A stretch of 64,000 nucleotides of DNA, taken from assembly GCA_031310005.1 (NCBI GenBank), contig CM062385.1:1922001-1986000 (forward strand), in the 5' to 3' direction. Source of the DNA: Dactylellina haptotyla (lineage: Eukaryota > Ascomycota > Orbiliomycetes > Orbiliales > Orbiliaceae). The notes beneath the pieces are model-generated. The model saw only the letters and a list, made by a program, of their open reading frames with translations. It was not told the DNA's origin and ran no database searches. Shown piece after piece: positions 58,416 through 64,000 of this stretch (position 1 is its first letter; the number at the start of each line of letters is the position of its first letter). Position numbers and translations under genes: made by a program.

Positions 58416-60633
58416 TTTGATAAGATGTTGAGAATATTTGTGAATATGAATCGCAGAAAGGCAAAGAGACGAAATAAACGAGACTTTTAAATATAAAAAT
58501 CTGGATAAAAATTGCAAAGAATAACAAAAGTTTGTCTGGACTAGCAGATAGAAAGGAATGTGGAATATCTGTACGCCGTACAAGATGTAAAAGAATGAAT
58601 GAATGACTGACTGACTGAATGTCCCGGGGAAGGATGGAGAAAGAATTCTATCCCGTTGACAGAATTCCAGCTAGAATATATAATCGTGGCTCATCCTCGG
58701 ACAATTCTATGGAAAAACACATTTTAGCATATTTTGTCATCATTGGAATACCAAACGGGAAGTCAAAGAAGTACTATCGTCGCAGAAGCTGGTTGGGGCA
58801 CACCGTTCCGATAGTTGGGTTGCCGAAATTTGCCAGGATGTTGCATTCTTTAGCGAATCGGGTGGCTGTGATTTGGTCCTCATGGCCATAAACTTGGAAT
58901 TCGTGGGCGGGGTTACCCACTATCAGAAGCTCTCTTTGTATCAGATGGCGTAGCTATGGTTCTTTGGGTACCTGATGATCAAGGGAATTGAACCATACCA
59001 TCCCAGTGCTATTTGCAGATCTATAATGATTCAAAACACCAAAAAAGCGATTATAGTTACTTTACTATTACGTGTCGCCATTCAAAACACAATTATATAA
59101 TAGAAACATAAGGATCCAATAAAGGCGAGTCCCCTCTTTTTGTTCTGGGATATTGCAATTGGACTGCTTTTTGTGAATAGCATCCACTAAGCTTGGAGAG
59201 CGGCTTTAAGCCGGTATACGCATACTCCAAACAAGAAAATTTTGCAAATTTTTCGAAAAACAAAAGCCTCTGAGCATTTCTGTCACGCGAAAACCTTCTA
59301 CTCGCGGGCGTTAAAACACCCGAGAGTGAAGTTCAACGAATGGAACATGTCTTTACCACGTTCCTCGTGTTGCACGATTGGTTTCAAGCTGGATCTAACG
59401 AGGTCGGGCGCGCCACCTGATGTGATCTAGCCATTCGCAACATGCCATCCTGGTCGCCTCCTCCCCGATTTGGCAGGGAGCTGTGTTCAGCCTCCAATCA
59501 TTCTCAACACAAGATCAGACAACACATCCCCTGAATTCTTAGTTTCAGGCACCAGCACCAGCCAGCGCCGGCCTATATTAGGGAATTTTTTCTCTCATCC
59601 GGGCCGGGATTCGTGTATTTTTTTTCACCGGGTCCCATTCCGAAGTAGCGAGCATGGTCTCCAATTAGAAACGCTCGAGAGCTCGGTTCTCTAAACTTGT
59701 GTTGTGCCAAGCTCTTTACTAAAATTCGACGGTGGTTCCAATCTCGGAGTATCGATTTCCAATATCATGATAATAATCAAATATCCATTGGTCAACCGAC
59801 GAAGGCTTTCATAGCACCGTACCCAATTATTCCCCGCTTTTATTTTAGCAACTCGGTTATCGGATCCTGCATGGTAACCCGTAATTTATAATTAAGGAGC
59901 GTGGCCAGGCCAAAACCGTCCACACACCTCCTGTACCTAAGAGCTCTTCGCCAATAGGTGTTAAAATATATCATGCAATAAGAACTGGCTGGGACTATTC
60001 TCAGAAGGTAAAAGTCGATGATGCACAATACTGGCGCATCCTAAATATCAATGGAAATCCTTTAGTTGAACCTGCCTACCACTCCAGCTTTTCACCCTAA
60101 AGGGACCTGGAACGCGGATGAGTCTACATATCACACAACACATGTGGTCAGAAATTCTTGATAAGTTGATTGATATTGGACTACATTTAAGATCTTACCT
60201 ATGGTAATACCTAAAATAGATCTCTAACGAGTTATTTGTTAAAATAAAGCTACTAGACATCCTTCATCGACATCTTTAGTTCACAGGAGCTCATACCACC
60301 TTGTTATCCCATAGAGTATCCGCTGAATAAGGTGCGCTTGCCCTGAAGGCTAACGAGTACATCGGAGCTCACATTGAAAGTAAAGGTATTTATGAAAATC
60401 AATATATTCTATGAATAAATACAACGCCCCTGGCATAAGCAATATAAACAGCATTAAAAATTTACAAACTAATTGTCACTACACATCAAGTGAGTTTATT
60501 GTGTTCTTTCCGAAGGTTTCCAGACCGGAGGAAGGACGGACTACCTGAGTCATTAAAGTGATACCAGCTCTAAGTCAAAATTCGAAGGCAAGTCTGGGGC
60601 GTTTCGAGAGTGGGAGTATCCTTGAAAATGCCC
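58416..60633. other. Long intergenic region
   Basis: 2.2 kb. The first 300 bp upstream of AA9 likely hold its promoter. The rest has only short chance frames; no transposon ends, tRNA or repeats that I could support. Confidence 0.4.
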
Positions 60634-61578
60634 TCAGTTTGCTTGTTTGCTCTCTTGTTCGCGTTCGGCTTTAGCCTCCTCCACTGCAGCGATGACCTCG
60701 AGTGGGTTGATAGTGCCGCCTAGCAAACCGCGCTTTTGGCTTTTGGTCGCTTTCTGCTCTTCCTTGATAGCGTCGAGAACCTCGTTTGGATTGATAGTGC
60801 CACCTAGAAGCCCACGCTCAGAAAACCGTAACCCTGCAGTTAGGGGGTCGGGATCTTTGCTATCGCCTTTGAGGATTGCGCGTTCTGCGAAGCGTAACCC
60901 CGCTGATAGAGGATCAGAGTCCTTATCATCGCCTTTGAGAACACCGCGCTCAACGAAGCGCAACCCTGCGGTAAGAGGGTCAGGATCCTTATCGTCTCCT
61001 TTTAAGATGGCGCGTTCCGCGAAGCGCAATCCAGCGGTAAGAGGGTCGGGATCCTTATCGTCTCCTTTTAAGATCGCGCGCTCTGAGAAGCGTAGTCCTG
61101 CTGATAGAGGATCGGAGTCTTTGTCATCACCCTTCAAAATACCGCGTTCCGCGAAGCGCAACCCTGCTGTAAGAGGGTCAGGATCCTTATCGTCTCCTTT
61201 TAAGATGGCGCGTTCCGCGAAGCGCAATCCAGCGGTAAGAGGGTCGGGATCCTTATCGTCTCCTTTTAAGATCGCGCGCTCTGAGAAACGTAGTCCTGCT
61301 GACAGAGGATCAGAGTCCTTATCGTCTCCCTTGAGTTCTCCTCGCGCGACAAATCTTAATCCTGCCGAAAGGGGATCGGAGTCCTTATCGTCACCTTTAA
61401 GTTCTCCGCGCTTCCCTTTCTGCTTTTCTTTAATGGCTTCGAGAACCTCGTTAGGATTGATTGTGCCGCCAAGAATACCACGCTTCTCAACATCTGTAGG
61501 CTTGCGGGGGTCTAATGGTGCTGCTAACCCGGTAGCTGCAAAGAAAACAAGTCCGAGAAGTGGAGTTGAGACCTTCAT
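60634..61578 (-). CDS. Secreted precursor with nine 22-residue tandem repeats
   Basis: Single exon, 314 residues. Signal peptide at 1-19 (ends GLAA). A Kex2-type KR at 32-33 precedes a 24-residue GILGGTINPNEVLEAIKEK unit ending KR at 57. Residues 58-255 are nine repeats of (A/G)xLKGDDKDxDPLxAGLRF(S/A/V)(E/A)R. Two further GGTINP units follow (256-283 ending KR, and 284-314). Repeats have two types (DSDPLS and DPDPLT) in an S,S,P,P,S,P,P,S,P order. Only the GGTINP borders have dibasic sites; repeats end in single Arg. This is the layout of Kex2-processed repetitive secreted precursors, some of which yield RiPPs, pheromone-like or wall peptides. No processing enzyme gene lies nearby. Function unknown. 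Confidence 0.85.
   Translation of the reverse strand: MKVSTPLLGLVFFAATGLAAPLDPRKPTDVEKRGILGGTINPNEVLEAIKEKQKGKRGELKGDDKDSDPLSAGLRFVARGELKGDDKDSDPLSAGLRFSERAILKGDDKDPDPLTAGLRFAERAILKGDDKDPDPLTAGLRFAERGILKGDDKDSDPLSAGLRFSERAILKGDDKDPDPLTAGLRFAERAILKGDDKDPDPLTAGLRFVERGVLKGDDKDSDPLSAGLRFAERAILKGDSKDPDPLTAGLRFSERGLLGGTINPNEVLDAIKEEQKATKSQKRGLLGGTINPLEVIAAVEEAKAEREQESKQAN
60814..61407 (-). repeat. 66-bp tandem repeat x9, with 198-bp higher-order unit
   Basis: The coding repeats are near-identical at DNA level. Blocks of three (198 bp) match each other better than adjacent 66-bp units do, indicating recent unequal exchange. Confidence 0.8.
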
Positions 61579-62804
61579 GGTGGATTAGTAACGAGAGAGT
61601 TTGTAAATAATAGAATTTTAATATTAATTTGAGCGAGTTGTCTTTTTTTTAACTGTTACCAGCACAGTGAAACGACTTTACTGGATGTTAAAAATTGCTG
61701 AGCGTTGGTTAATAAGTAGATAATTGAAGTAGTTTTAGTAAGATTGGTAGTTGACACTGTTGATCAGTCGATGATGATAAAAAAGAAGCTCCTGAGAAGG
61801 CGAATATAGATATATTTATAGAGAAAATTTGAAGAATATTCTAGAGTATTTTCTAGTTCATTAGCATATCACGTCATTGTAATAAATTCATCGATACCAG
61901 TGTACCTCCAGCAGTCTGATCTGAAGGCTTGCGCTGTGTTGAATCAGACTGTGATAATTCCAAACCGGGAAGTATTCCGCATTTGGAAGAATGCCCCAGC
62001 GATGCCCTTGTCAGCCCTCGCATTTGAGCCCCGTAATATTAACGAGTACAATTAGGGGTCTAGTTTGCCGTATGATCGTGCCATCTTTGTCTCGCTAGAG
62101 CAATTAGAAAATAAGTTGTCTTTGATTTTTGAATAGCCGTGTGGCATCGAGATCAAAGTGTAGCTAAAATTTGTGTGTAGCTACATGTTAGTTCGTACCG
62201 AGAGGAATCGGGAGTGATCTCTAAACCGGTGTTGTGGGGGTCTTTCGGGATTAGCTTCTAAAATTCCGATCCAGTGTGTGTATCTTTCAGCCAAAAGTCG
62301 TTCATTCTGGAATATATTCGTGCGACATCACGGGGTATTCTCAGGCTGGATAATTTCACCCTTTCCCCAGTTTCGAGTTTTCTGCAGTAATATCCAGTAG
62401 CAGAAGGCTACCTTCCAGATATGGGTTAGTGATTAAGGAGCGCTAGCGACGAATCCGGCTAGTAGAGTTTGAAGTCCCGCACCACTGTCTGCGATTTAGC
62501 GGACAACGCGTTCTGCGCACCACACGAGTCGCATACTTGGAGATGCAGCGGGCTGGCGCAAATATTGAGCTTTCGCTATTACACAGAATGAAAGGTTAAC
62601 TAGCGTGAGGGACTCTATATGTTAGCTTTTTTATTCTCCTAATATACGATTAAACCGGGGTGCTTTTACATCAAATGAACGGCACATCAAGCAAGTAGGA
62701 CATAGAGAATGGTATTAAGAATAAATTACACATTAATAATAATAAAGGAGTGATTTTGGGCGCTATCGAAGGCCAAATAATGTAATCGTGTACTGGCTGC
62801 TATT
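61579..62804. other. Intergenic upstream region
   Basis: 1.2 kb AT-rich. Contains the repeat-precursor promoter; no gene supported. Confidence 0.4.
61813..61820 (-). promoter_or_regulatory. TATA box of repeat-precursor gene
   Basis: TATAAATA on the minus strand, about 235 bp before the ATG. Confidence 0.4.
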
Positions 62805-64000
62805 CTACAATGTTGCGCTCTCCAACTCATAAGTAACAGCCTCACCACCATATGCCGACCAGTCAAGGCCTGAGGCACCGAGGTAGAACGAAGAACCCTG
62901 GCCCTCATCTCCGTATCCAGTTTGAACCAGGGACCCAGTTCCGCAACTCAAGTCGTTTCCGCTAATACTGCAGGTGACTTGAACGGCTCCGTATCGTGTC
63001 TTCTGGACATCCGACATAGATAAGACAAATGCAACACTAGTCTGTCCTGGAAGAACGAAGACTCCCCTTGGAACCTCGCCAAATTTGATCTCTCCAGTGG
63101 CTTGGTTGAGTAAGAAGATAGAACCGACGGGGTTGAGACCGATGAAGTATGGGCCCTCGGCTCCGAGAAGAGAGTTCTTCTGGACAAGATACTCTCCTTG
63201 CTTGGGGCCAGACTTGACCTTAGCGCGGAAGGAGACCCAAGTGGTATCTGGGACGAATGCAGTTGCGGTGGTGGTGGAGACCTCGGTGGTACTTTCGCTG
63301 ATAGTATCAGTCAAGGTGACCGTGTTGGTGACCGTTGGGAAAGAGTCGTAAGTGGTGATAGTAGTAGGCAGTGTAATTGTGGTGGATGGGGCAGCAACTG
63401 TGGTAGTGGGGAAGGTTCCAATCAAACAAGAACAGGCGCTGGAATAGCGAACGACTCCGGAACATGGTGAGGCATATGCGGGAATAGTGGCATCTCTCTT
63501 CCTTAGGTCGGTACCGGCGTTAGTGGCTGTGAATGGAACGGTGGTTTCCCCTGGAGTCGTGATGGTTGTGATGGTGACTGTGGTTGTTGGGATAGTCTCC
63601 GTGGCTGTGATCGAAGTCGTTGCCGTGTCAGTTACCGTATCAGGAGTCGTTGTCGACGAGATATACAATGTTGTAGTGTCATAGAAAGTTCTATATTTAT
63701 GTTAGCAATTCTAGTTTTATAATTGTTTATCCAAGGGATGTATATCATCCACGTATTCGACCGATTGAAGATTGGGCTTAACTTACGAGGTGGACGGAGT
63801 CACCGTAACTCGGAAATACTCAGAGCAGTCCGAGGGACCGACTGTAGGTCTCTGAGTGGCCCGGACAGCTATTTTGTTGGAAATCAGTAATGTTACAAGC
63901 TATAAAGTTTGGCTATATGCTGAACTTACCTCGAAGACAGAGATCTGCGTTACAACCGGCACGCGGTTTCAAGATGCTGGCATTTGCGGCAGCTACAAGA
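62805..64000 (-). CDS. Secreted Cys/Thr-rich protein, 5' end beyond the right edge
   Basis: Three exons are visible: 64000-63930 (open to the edge), 63868-63787 and 63690-62805, with phases 1 and 2. The start and most of the signal peptide are missing; the visible end LVAAANAS resembles a signal-peptide end. Module 1 is GCNADLCLRAVRATQRP with SDCSEYFRVTV, matching the gene at 54975 (QCNADNCLR, FCSEWLR). A Thr/Val-rich region follows, with VVRYSSACSCLIG. The C-terminal 150 residues form a globular domain (WVSFRAKVKSGPKQGEYL, YFIGLNPVGSIFLL, TCSISGNDLSCGTG). The paralog at 54975 has a Cys-rich module there instead, so the tails were exchanged. Probably wall-associated. Confidence 0.8.

Noticed and set aside
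58619-58891. 90-codon plus frame upstream of the AA9 gene
   Set aside because: Lies in the expected AA9 promoter region and shows no protein features.
60647-61588. 313-codon plus-strand frame opposite the repeat precursor
   Set aside because: Open only because the coding repeats are in register; the minus product has a signal peptide and Kex2 sites, this one is Ser/Arg-rich and featureless.

Overview
The window is nuclear DNA of a filamentous ascomycete. Short spliceosomal introns (about 45-90 bp, one of 261 bp) have GTRNGY-type donors, CTAAC/CTGAC-like branch sites and TAG/CAG acceptors. Gene content includes two AA9 lytic polysaccharide monooxygenases, one with a fungal CBM1, a class I alpha-mannosidase, Zn2Cys6 regulators, an F-box protein and many secreted Thr-, Asn- or Cys-rich proteins. 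A Leotiomycete-like plant-associated or saprotrophic Pezizomycotina is my inference; nothing in the sequence names the species.

Layout. 0-24 kb: two divergent gene pairs (1-3970 and 15211-20258). Each couples an Hsp70/actin-like ATPase (minus) with a large coiled-coil protein (plus) across a shared promoter. The two coiled-coil proteins are paralogs with the same intron phases. A third, intronless and unpaired family member lies at 10250-11764. Between them are a large membrane protein (4743-6751), a GH47 mannosidase (7955-9779) and a small secreted protein (13204-13680). Two small coiled-coil orphans follow pair B. 23.6-36 kb: a nuclear-type protein, a single-pass Cys-rich membrane protein, AA9 with CBM1, a hidden 59-residue secreted protein and an F-box-like gene. 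36-47 kb: a run of seven or eight plus-strand lineage-specific genes, mostly membrane anchored, one broken by an in-frame stop. 47.4-53.7 kb: an FAD-dependent monooxygenase flanked by two paralogous Zn2Cys6 regulators. 55-64 kb: secreted proteins, including an AA9 with a Gln/Asn/Tyr-rich tail, a precursor with nine 22-residue tandem repeats, and two paralogous Cys/Thr-rich proteins, the last cut by the right edge.

How genes may work together. The Hsp70-like ATPase and coiled-coil partners look like a co-expressed chaperone/client or switch module. This is the best candidate for an undescribed system. The regulator-monooxygenase-regulator block looks like a minimal regulated metabolic locus. 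The two AA9 enzymes point to cellulose attack outside the cell. GH47 acts in N-glycan trimming and quality control of secreted glycoproteins. No rRNA, credible tRNA, intact transposon or CRISPR array was found. Exon coordinates were derived by hand from splice motifs and frame continuity.
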